DNA of 14,233 nt, from the NCBI GenBank assembly GCA_003022685.1, contig PXSV01000175.1, positions 2,237 through 16,469 of the forward strand, written 5' to 3'. Each line of letters starts with the position of its first letter. Within the stretch, counting starts at the first letter, position 1. A program made the translations under genes and the position numbers. Source of the stretch: Halobacteriales archaeon SW_9_67_24. Its GTDB lineage: Archaea; Halobacteriota; Halobacteria; Halobacteriales; Halococcaceae. Below are positions 7,606-13,355 of this stretch, piece after piece. The notes below the pieces were generated by a model that saw nothing but the letters and a program-made list of their open reading frames with translations, made no database searches and was not told the origin of the DNA.

Positions 7606-7616
7606 CTGTTAAGGGT
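7606..7616 (-). promoter_or_regulatory. TATA-like promoter of the importer cassette
   Basis: The minus strand reads AACCCTTAACA here, preceded by CG, so a BRE-like plus TATA-like element is centred about 28 bases before the ATG at 7582. This fits a leaderless transcript for the four-gene cassette. No other obvious promoter occurs between the genes. Confidence 0.5.
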
Positions 7617-7647
7617 TCGGCTGGCGTACTCAGCCCTCAGTGAACCG

Positions 7648-7815
7648 ATGAGTGGCGACGAGAGCGAAAAGTGGCCAGGATCTCCCGACCTGATTGGGCT
7701 GGGCGACAACAAACCGAGCGGGATCGGCGAGCCAGCGTTGAGCGACAATCGAACGATCAACTTTTTCGCCTGCCGGGCCCAGGAGACGCATGGTTTCGGC
7801 CCTGTTCGATCCTGA
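7648..7815 (+). CDS. Possible 55-residue ORF overlapping the menB start (doubtful)
   Basis: An ATG at 7648 opens a frame of 55 codons ending at TGA 7813-7815, overlapping the first 26 bases of menB in another frame. The product begins MSGDESEKWPGSPDLIG, is acidic, and by eye most codons in the non-overlapping part end in G or C, as in genuine genes here. There is no Shine-Dalgarno sequence, no recognised domain, and chance open frames of this size are common in GC-rich DNA. If real it could be a short upstream ORF influencing menB translation. Confidence 0.18.
   Translation: MSGDESEKWPGSPDLIGLGDNKPSGIGEPALSDNRTINFFACRAQETHGFGPVRS
7781..7785 (+). promoter_or_regulatory. Shine-Dalgarno AGGAG before menB
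   Basis: AGGAG sits four bases before the ATG at 7790, within normal spacing. It supports this start, and a leadered menB transcript, unlike the leaderless genes nearby. Confidence 0.5.
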
Positions 7816-8707
7816 GGAGTGGGAACCGGTCGACGAGTTCGAGTTCGCCGACATCACCTACCACCGCGCCACCGACTCCGGCACCGTCCGCATCGCGTTC
7901 GACCGGCCCGCAGTCCGCAACGCCTTCCGGCCGAAAACCGTGGACGAACTCTACGACGCACTCGATCACGCGAAGCGCCAGGCGGACGTGGGCTGTGTGC
8001 TCCTCACGGGGAACGGGCCGTCGCCGAAGGACGACGGCTGGGCGTTCTGTTCGGGCGGCGATCAGTCCGTCCGCGGCGGGTCGGGGTACGAATACAACGA
8101 TGGCGACGGGACCGAAGAGGGGAGCGAGTCGAACGAGGACGACGGGGCGAAAACGGGCCGGCTCCACATCCTCGAAGTCCAGCGGCTCATCCGCTACATC
8201 CCGAAACCAGTGGTCTGCGTGGTGCCTGGCTGGGCGGCCGGCGGCGGCCACAGTCTCCACGTGGTCTGTGACCTCACGATCGCCTCCGCTGAGCACGCGA
8301 AGTTCCTCCAGACCGACCCCGACGTGGCGAGTTTCGACGGTGGGTTCGGCTCGGCGTACCTCGCCAAGCAGATCGGCCAGAAGAAGGCCCGAGAGGTGTT
8401 CTTCCTCGGGAAGACCTACGACGCCGAGGAGGCCACCGAAATGGGGATGGTCAACGAGGCCGTCGCTCACGACGATCTCGAATCGACGGCACTGGAGTGG
8501 GCCGAGACGATCAACGGAAAGTCCCCGACCGCGATCCGGATGCTCAAGCACGGGTTCAACGCCGCCGACGACGGGATGATCGGCCAGCAGGTCTTCGCGG
8601 GCGAGGCCACCCGCCTCGCGTACATGACCGACGAAGCCCAGGAGGGGCGCGAGGCGTTCATGGAAGGTCGGGAGCCGGACTTCTCGGACGTCCCGTGGCA
8701 CTACTGA
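7790..8707 (+). CDS. menB: 1,4-dihydroxy-2-naphthoyl-CoA synthase MenB, type II
   Basis: MenB closes the second ring of o-succinylbenzoyl-CoA to give DHNA-CoA. The 305-residue crotonase-fold protein has the family marks: RPAVRNAF (39-46), CSGGDQ (87-92), PGWAAGGGHSLHVVCDLT (146-163, oxyanion-hole region), SFDGGFGSAYLAKQIGQKKA (181-200) and the C-terminal EGREAFMEGREPDFS. Residue 176, in QTDPDV, is Asp. In known enzymes Gly here marks type I, which needs bicarbonate as a base, and Asp marks type II, which supplies its own carboxylate; this protein should therefore be bicarbonate-independent. An acidic loop at 95-120 is longer than in E. coli MenB. It is separated from menFD by the importer cassette and is followed by a 200-base gap before convergent radB. 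Confidence 0.95.
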   Translation: MVSALFDPEEWEPVDEFEFADITYHRATDSGTVRIAFDRPAVRNAFRPKTVDELYDALDHAKRQADVGCVLLTGNGPSPKDDGWAFCSGGDQSVRGGSGYEYNDGDGTEEGSESNEDDGAKTGRLHILEVQRLIRYIPKPVVCVVPGWAAGGGHSLHVVCDLTIASAEHAKFLQTDPDVASFDGGFGSAYLAKQIGQKKAREVFFLGKTYDAEEATEMGMVNEAVAHDDLESTALEWAETINGKSPTAIRMLKHGFNAADDGMIGQQVFAGEATRLAYMTDEAQEGREAFMEGREPDFSDVPWHY

Positions 8708-8907
8708 ACACACGCCGCCGTTCGGCCGGAGACGGCTCGTCAACACAGTGAGAAAGTCGTCTCGGCATCGCGAACCGACGGAACGCTCCCGAGCCTCGCA
8801 GGAATCGTTCGGTGGACACTCGATTTTCGTCGTCACGAGCGGGATTCGCTCGCTAGGACGCGAGATCCGCAGCGCACCGCACGCTCCGCATTCGACCACC
8901 CCAGCCG

Positions 8908-9603
8908 CTATACGTCTTTCTCGACGCCTTCGAGGCCGGTATCGGTGATCGCGAACCGAACGGTATCGCCGGCGGCCTTCGAGGGATGTTTTTCGAGTGT
9001 CGCGCGACGATTCCCCGCTCGGAACCGTTCGAGCCGGATGATCACGCCGGTCAGGTGGGCGAGGGTGTGACCGCCGAGCGGCCTCGCGCGACCGGAATCG
9101 GACTCCGGATCCGAAAACACCTGGTTCGTGACGAGCACCGCGAGGTCGTGTCGACGCGCGAGTCCGAGCAGGTGGGTGAGCTGGCGACCCACCCGCCGGA
9201 GGGTCTCGCCGCTCTCCTCCGTTGTCCGCCGCAGGCGGTAGAACCCGGTCGCGCTGTCGAGCACGATCAGCGACGCCCGCTCGGCGAGTTCTTCGGCGTC
9301 CCGAACCGCTTCCTCCTGTTCTGCGAAATCCATCGCCTCCGAGATCACGATCCGCGAGGAGAGTTCCCCGAGATCGGCGTCACGCGCCCGCGCGATCTGC
9401 TCGAACCGCTCGGGCGAGAGCCCCTCGGTGTCGAGATAGCAGACCGTCCTGCCGCCGGCGGCGACGTCGACCGCCGCCGACAGCGCGATGTTGGTCTTGC
9501 CCGCCGCCGGCGGGCCGTATATTTGGGTGACGGCTCCGCGCGCCAGGCCGCCGCCGAGGAGGTCGTCGATTGTCGCACAGCCCGTCGAAATCGGATCGCT
9601 CAC
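8908..9603 (-). CDS. radB: DNA repair and recombination protein RadB
   Basis: RadB is the archaeal RadA/Rad51 paralogue that helps recombination and lacks the N-terminal helix-hairpin-helix domain. From the GTG at 9603 the product has 231 residues, the usual family length. It has ISTGCATIDDLLGGGL at the front, Walker A GPPAAGKT (30-37), Walker B LIVLD (112-116), and the RadA-like LVTNQVF and GGHTLAHLTGVIIRLE. The frame extends to an ATG at 9657, adding 18 residues not expected in the family; another GTG is at 9609 with GGAGG nine bases ahead. The 9603 start is preferred because homologues begin just before this PTGC-like motif and a TATA-like element lies about 28 bases upstream. It faces menB across a 200-base gap and is divergent from the RuvC-like gene at 9720. 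Confidence 0.93.
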   Translation of the reverse strand: MSDPISTGCATIDDLLGGGLARGAVTQIYGPPAAGKTNIALSAAVDVAAGGRTVCYLDTEGLSPERFEQIARARDADLGELSSRIVISEAMDFAEQEEAVRDAEELAERASLIVLDSATGFYRLRRTTEESGETLRRVGRQLTHLLGLARRHDLAVLVTNQVFSDPESDSGRARPLGGHTLAHLTGVIIRLERFRAGNRRATLEKHPSKAAGDTVRFAITDTGLEGVEKDV

Positions 9604-9627
9604 ACCCACGATTGGGGCCCTCCGGAC

Positions 9628-9634
9628 AAAAATG
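9628..9634 (-). promoter_or_regulatory. TATA-like element for radB
   Basis: The minus strand reads CATTTTT, centred 28 bases before the GTG at 9603. It supports the shorter radB start as leaderless. If the ATG at 9657 were used, this element would be inside the gene and the AATTAAA at 9690 would serve instead. Confidence 0.35.
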
Positions 9635-9688
9635 ACTCCATCGCCCTCGTCGGTCATCCTCCGATCGAGTCGCGCCGCCCGGGTGAGC

Positions 9689-9696
9689 GTTTAATT
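9689..9696 (+). promoter_or_regulatory. TATA box for the 9720 gene
   Basis: GTTTAATT is centred about 27 bases before the GTG at 9720, ideal for a leaderless transcript with its 5' end at the start codon. Its near-symmetric TTTAATT/AATTAAA could also support transcription toward radB. Confidence 0.6.
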
Positions 9697-9719
9697 GCGC
9701 CCGGTACGAAATCAGGGCA

Positions 9720-10451
9720 GTGATCGTCGTCGCCACCGAGGATTTCGAGGTCTACCACGGGGTCGTAACCGACCTCCGCGAGCGCGGGGTCGAGTTCACC
9801 ACCGTCGAACCGGGCGACGCGATCCCCGAGCGGGCGCGCGTGCTCGTTACCACGGCAAACGACGAGTTCGATGCCGAGACGACCGCCGGAACCGAACGCG
9901 TCGACGCCGAGCCCGGGAGTCCACGCGAAGCGGTCGACGCGGCGCTCGCGACGCTGCGCGACGGCGGCCGCACGGTGGTGGGCGTCGATCCAGGCGACCG
10001 CCCTGGGATCGCGGTGCTCTCGGGCGAGGTGGTCGTGACGGCGTTTCACGTCCCGCTCGCCGACGCCGCGGGCGTCATCGCCGAAGAGATCGCCGACGCG
10101 GCCGATCCCGTCGTCCGGATCGGCGACGGCGCACGACTCAAGGGGGCGGCGCTCATCGACGACCTCGATACCCCCGTCGAGCTGGTCGACGAAACCGGGA
10201 CCACGCCCTACCTCGGTACCGGCGCGCGCGGGATGGGCGACGTGCTCGCCGCCGTCAACATCGCGCGGCGCTCGGGCGACCGGATCAGGGAGCGCACCGT
10301 CGAACCCACGGTGGGCGAACTCGACGTGATCAAGGCGCGCTCGCGCGAGCAGTCGACGGGCAACCGGGAGATCGACGAGGGCCTTGCCCGCCGGGTTGCG
10401 GCCGGCGAGTTGACCATCGAGGAAGCGCTCGGGGAGCACCGGGACCGATGA
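9720..10451 (+). CDS. Uncharacterised protein with RuvC/RuvX-like (RNase H fold) motifs
   Basis: I recognise no named family for this 243-residue acidic protein, but its core resembles RuvC/RuvX-type nucleases. It has VVGVDPGDRPGIAVL (86-100; strand plus DPG, like the first catalytic Asp of RuvC), VELVDETGTTPYL (153-165; compare the DERxTT of RuvX) and GDVLAAVNIARR (173-184; compare the last DAxAxA of RuvC). Asp90, Asp157 or Glu154, and Asp174 are candidate metal ligands. Residues 1-60 form an alpha/beta-looking N-terminal part (TEDFEVYHGVVTDLRERG) and 200-243 a helical tail. The GTG at 9720 is 27 bases after a TATA box. The gene diverges from radB and overlaps the NUDIX gene by ATGA. A recombination or repair role is inference from motifs and location. 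Confidence 0.85.
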   Translation: MIVVATEDFEVYHGVVTDLRERGVEFTTVEPGDAIPERARVLVTTANDEFDAETTAGTERVDAEPGSPREAVDAALATLRDGGRTVVGVDPGDRPGIAVLSGEVVVTAFHVPLADAAGVIAEEIADAADPVVRIGDGARLKGAALIDDLDTPVELVDETGTTPYLGTGARGMGDVLAAVNIARRSGDRIRERTVEPTVGELDVIKARSREQSTGNREIDEGLARRVAAGELTIEEALGEHRDR

Positions 10452-11056
10452 CCGACGACAGCGTGGACGTCCTGCCGTTGCTCGACGAACTCCGCGTGAT
10501 CGGTCAGAGCGGGCTGATGGACGCCGACAGTCCCTACGATCGGGAGCGCAACGAACGGCTCCTCGAACTCGCAAGCGAATACTACGGAAGAACAATCGAA
10601 CTGCCGCCCGAAGAGATCCGCGAACGCTTGGCGGCGGACCTCGGCTACGCTACGGCGAAGGTCAGCGCAGGAGCTGCGATTTTCGACGACGATGGACGAA
10701 TCCTGTTGGTGAAACGTACCAGCGATGGAACATGGGGGTTCCCAGCCGGTGGCGTCGATCCGAACGAATCGGCCTCCGAGGCTGCGATCCGCGAAACGCG
10801 TGAGGAGACCGGAATCGAGGCACGGATCGACGAACTGATCGACGTGTATCACGGGGAACCGGGAAAATCGGGTCCCCACTCCGTCGTTCACGTTCAGTAC
10901 CTCTGCGAACGAACAGGTGGTACACACCAACCATCACACGAAACCGATGCAGTTCGATACTGGAACATCGACGCCGTGCCGGTATGGCATCCCGATGCAC
11001 GGGAGCGGGCGATCGACGCACACGGGGTGTGGCTCGAAACGAGAGGGAGCGAATGA
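10448..11056 (+). CDS. NUDIX hydrolase with Nudix_N domain
   Basis: The 202-residue protein has an N-terminal helical domain (about 9-65, LLDELRVIGQSGLMDADSPY) resembling the Nudix_N domain of X-linked nucleoside diphosphate hydrolases. A canonical NUDIX box follows at 101-123, matching GX5EX7REUXEEXGU, with Glu116, Glu119 and Glu120 as metal ligands. The domain continues with WNIDAVPVW near 172-180. The reaction is hydrolysis of a nucleoside diphosphate linked to another group; the substrate cannot be told. ATG 10448 overlaps the stop of the preceding gene as ATGA, so the two are translationally coupled. Codons in the catalytic domain end in A or T more often than in the upstream gene. The stop lies nine bases from the end of the convergent reductase gene. 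Confidence 0.93.
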   Translation: MTDDSVDVLPLLDELRVIGQSGLMDADSPYDRERNERLLELASEYYGRTIELPPEEIRERLAADLGYATAKVSAGAAIFDDDGRILLVKRTSDGTWGFPAGGVDPNESASEAAIRETREETGIEARIDELIDVYHGEPGKSGPHSVVHVQYLCERTGGTHQPSHETDAVRYWNIDAVPVWHPDARERAIDAHGVWLETRGSE

Positions 11057-11065
11057 CGACCGCGT

Positions 11066-11893
11066 TCAGCCGCCACCCTCGATCGCCTCACGGACCGGCG
11101 TCGGCTCGATTCCGGTGAGGTCGACGAGCCGTTCGGAGACGATCGAGAGATCCGGTGGCACATCCATATCGTCGGGGATGCTCGTCGACACGATGGCGTC
11201 CGGTGAAATCCCGAGGCCCGTCATTCCGTCGCAGTGAAACTGATAGACGCTGGTTCGCGGCCCGCCGGCGTGAACGACGCCGACGCGGTCACTGGCCGCG
11301 AGCGTCCGAATCGCCGTTGCGAGTTCCGACACCGCGATCGGACTCTTATACATGTCGTCGAAATACTCGACTCGTTCACCTGCGCGGAGCCGTTCGCGGG
11401 TGTCGGCGAGCCGCGGATCGAGCTCGCCCCGCGAAAAGCCGAACACGTAGCCCGGGCGGACGATGCAGTAATCCTCGTGAGTCCGTCGAATCGTGTCTTC
11501 AAACGCGACGAGACGCTCACCGTACTCGGTGGTCGGTCGTCGCGACTCGTCCTCGGCGTACGGGCCATCGATGCCTTCGAAAACCGAGTCGCTGGACACG
11601 TAGACGAACCGTCGATCCCCACAGTCGTCAAGGACGCGTGTGGCGGCCCGCTCGAACGCCTCGATGGGTTCGTCGTAGCCGTGTTCTACCGTCGCGGCGA
11701 AGACAACCGTCCCGATGTCGTGTTCGTCGAGCAGTGGTGCAAGCTCATCCGACCAGAAATCGAACGCGACTGAAGCATGTGATCCAGTGTGGCGATAATG
11801 CGTCGCGACGACGCGCTCGCCGCTTTGTTCTAATGCGGCAACGGCTTCACTGCCGACGAACCCGTTTCCGCCGATCACGAGCGTTCCGTTCAT
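11066..11893 (-). CDS. RmlD-like NAD(P)-dependent reductase/epimerase (extended SDR), catalytic Lys replaced
   Basis: The 275-residue protein has a Rossmann dinucleotide motif GGNGFVG (8-14), an Asp near 59, VVFAAT (63-68), VYVSSDSVFEG (97-107) and the SDR Tyr at 124. Its layout, with IVRPGYVFG (144-152) and SPIAVSELATAI (184-195), resembles dTDP-4-dehydrorhamnose reductases and sugar-nucleotide reductases. The usual YxxxK is YGERL, so the conserved Lys is Leu128 and normal SDR catalysis is doubtful. The substrate is unknown and no other sugar-nucleotide gene is nearby. ATG 11893 overlaps the larC stop by four bases, so it is the second gene of the larC unit. Base composition is slightly more A/T-rich than larC. 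Confidence 0.85.
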   Translation of the reverse strand: MNGTLVIGGNGFVGSEAVAALEQSGERVVATHYRHTGSHASVAFDFWSDELAPLLDEHDIGTVVFAATVEHGYDEPIEAFERAATRVLDDCGDRRFVYVSSDSVFEGIDGPYAEDESRRPTTEYGERLVAFEDTIRRTHEDYCIVRPGYVFGFSRGELDPRLADTRERLRAGERVEYFDDMYKSPIAVSELATAIRTLAASDRVGVVHAGGPRTSVYQFHCDGMTGLGISPDAIVSTSIPDDMDVPPDLSIVSERLVDLTGIEPTPVREAIEGGG

Positions 11894-13218
11894 TGCCGAA
11901 CGTTCTCCTCCGCCAGGCGTACGACTTCCCGCACCGCCATGCCCGCCTCGTCCGCGACCGCAGCCGCGTCGTCGTACTCCGCGCTCACGTCGTACACTTC
12001 GCCCGCGGAATCGCTCGCGATCTTCACGTCGACCTCGTACTCGCCCCCCTCGATCTCGACGGTAGCGGTCTCGAAGGCGCGGTCGGCGATCCAGCGGTGG
12101 CGCGCGCCGGTCTCGCGCACGCCCAACGTGCCCGTCTCGACCGCGAGCCGCCGGGCCACGCGTTCGGCGTCCTCGGGTTTGACGATCACTTTCACGAGGT
12201 GGCCTGGTCGGGACTTCTTCATCGCCGTCGGCACCACCGAGACGTCGCGCGCGCCAGCGGCCCGCAGGCTTTCGTGGAGCCCGCCGAGCACCTCGGGCGT
12301 GGCGTCGTCGAGGTTCGTTTCGAGAACTCGGATCTCGTCCTCGATCAAGCTTCCCCTGGCCTCACTGTCGCCGACGAGCGCACGGAGCACGTTCGGGTGC
12401 TCGGCGAACTCGTGACCGCCCGCACCGTAGCCCGATCCCTCGATTCGAAGGGTGGGCAGTCGCTCGACGCCGTCGGCGACGTGGGCGAGGATCGCCGCGC
12501 CCGTCGGGGTGAGGAGTTCGGTCTCGACCGGGCCACCCCGGAGCGACCACGCGGCGCGTTCGGCGATCTCGACGACGGCGGGAGTCGGCACCGGATACGT
12601 CCCGTGGCTCATCGAAACCTCGCCGCCCCCGGTCGCGAGCGGCGTGGTCACGACGCGCTCGACGTCGAGATCGTCGAGCAAGAGCGATGCGCCGACCACG
12701 TCCGCGATGGCGTCGTCTGCGCCGACCTCGTGAAAGTGCGTGTCGTCGAGATCGGTGCCGTGGACTGCCGCCTCGGCCGTCCCGAGAACCTCGAAGATCG
12801 CGAGCGCGTCGGCCGCGACGCCATCGGGAAGCGCCATCGAGGCGACGAGATCGATGACCTCGGGGTAGCTCCGCGAGGGACCAGCCCCCTCCGCGTGGTC
12901 GTGGTCATGCACATGGTCGTGACCGTGTTCGTGATCGCGATCGTGACGATGGCCGTGGTGTTCGTGACCGTCGTTTGCGTCGTCCGCGTCGGCAGCGTCG
13001 GGATCGTCGGGATCGTCACGTTTGCCGTCAGCGTCGAGAAACACGTCGACCGTCGTCGCGCGGATGCCGTTTTTCGTTGTCTCGTCGATCGCATACTGGA
13101 CGTCGAGCGACGCTTCGACCGGCGTCAGTACATCGGGGTCCGCACCGGCGGCGAGCAGCGCCCCGCAGAGCATGTCGCCACTCGCACCCATCCGTCCGTC
13201 GAAGCCAAGCGTTCGCAT
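11890..13218 (-). CDS. larC: Nickel-pincer cofactor biosynthesis protein LarC
   Basis: LarC-family proteins (formerly UPF0272) insert nickel, with CTP hydrolysis, into the pincer nucleotide used by LarA-type racemases. This 442-residue protein starts MRTLGFDGRMGASGDMLCGA and has FHEVGADDAIADVVG (162-176), a GGGEV-SHGTYPVPTPA segment (197-214) and RPGHLVKVI later. Residues 85-108 are an extreme His/Asp run with 12 His in 24 residues (bases 12895-12966), likely a metal-binding loop. In Lactobacillus plantarum larC is split and joined by a programmed frameshift; here it is one continuous frame. The frame opens at 13389, but the ATG at 13218 gives the family start, with a TATA-like run 24-29 bases ahead. 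No larA or larB is visible. The downstream reductase overlaps its stop. Confidence 0.93.
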   Translation of the reverse strand: MRTLGFDGRMGASGDMLCGALLAAGADPDVLTPVEASLDVQYAIDETTKNGIRATTVDVFLDADGKRDDPDDPDAADADDANDGHEHHGHRHDRDHEHGHDHVHDHDHAEGAGPSRSYPEVIDLVASMALPDGVAADALAIFEVLGTAEAAVHGTDLDDTHFHEVGADDAIADVVGASLLLDDLDVERVVTTPLATGGGEVSMSHGTYPVPTPAVVEIAERAAWSLRGGPVETELLTPTGAAILAHVADGVERLPTLRIEGSGYGAGGHEFAEHPNVLRALVGDSEARGSLIEDEIRVLETNLDDATPEVLGGLHESLRAAGARDVSVVPTAMKKSRPGHLVKVIVKPEDAERVARRLAVETGTLGVRETGARHRWIADRAFETATVEIEGGEYEVDVKIASDSAGEVYDVSAEYDDAAAVADEAGMAVREVVRLAEENVRQ

Positions 13219-13241
13219 ACCCGAACGCGGTCGTCCGGCGG

Positions 13242-13247
13242 AAAAAA
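13242..13247 (-). promoter_or_regulatory. T-run, possible TATA element for larC
   Basis: The minus strand reads TTTTTT here, 24-29 bases before the ATG at 13218, in otherwise GC-rich sequence. The position fits an archaeal TATA element and a leaderless transcript, and it argues against the longer start at 13389. Confidence 0.4.
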
Positions 13248-13306
13248 GCGCCCGGTCGTTCGCCCTCGTTTCGGCGCTCTCGAACCGGCTCGGGGCGCAG
13301 GCAAAA

Positions 13307-13315
13307 GGCATAACT
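13307..13315 (+). promoter_or_regulatory. Possible TATA element for the Cdc48-like gene
   Basis: AAGGCATAACT-like sequence lies about 45 bases before the ATG at 13356, which would give a leader of roughly 20 bases. The match is weak and nothing better is seen between larC and this gene. Confidence 0.3.
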
Positions 13316-13355
13316 CCGCTACGGACCGAGACAGAGGTATCCCCGTGGTCCAGCC

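Noticed and set aside
4077..7789. The importer cassette as a mobile element
   Set aside because: There is no transposase or integrase, and I found no terminal inverted repeats, target duplications or tRNA attachment site at its edges.
8716..8740. A possible terminator hairpin (CCGT...ACGG) after menB
   Set aside because: The stem is only about four base pairs with no following T-run, so it is not distinguishable from chance in GC-rich sequence.
7757..8899. A minus-strand frame opposite menB whose N-terminus has CGAC and CPPNDSC cysteines
   Set aside because: The cysteine spacing is irregular, most of the frame is antisense to menB, and there is no promoter element. I see nothing definite in the 200 bases between menB and radB.
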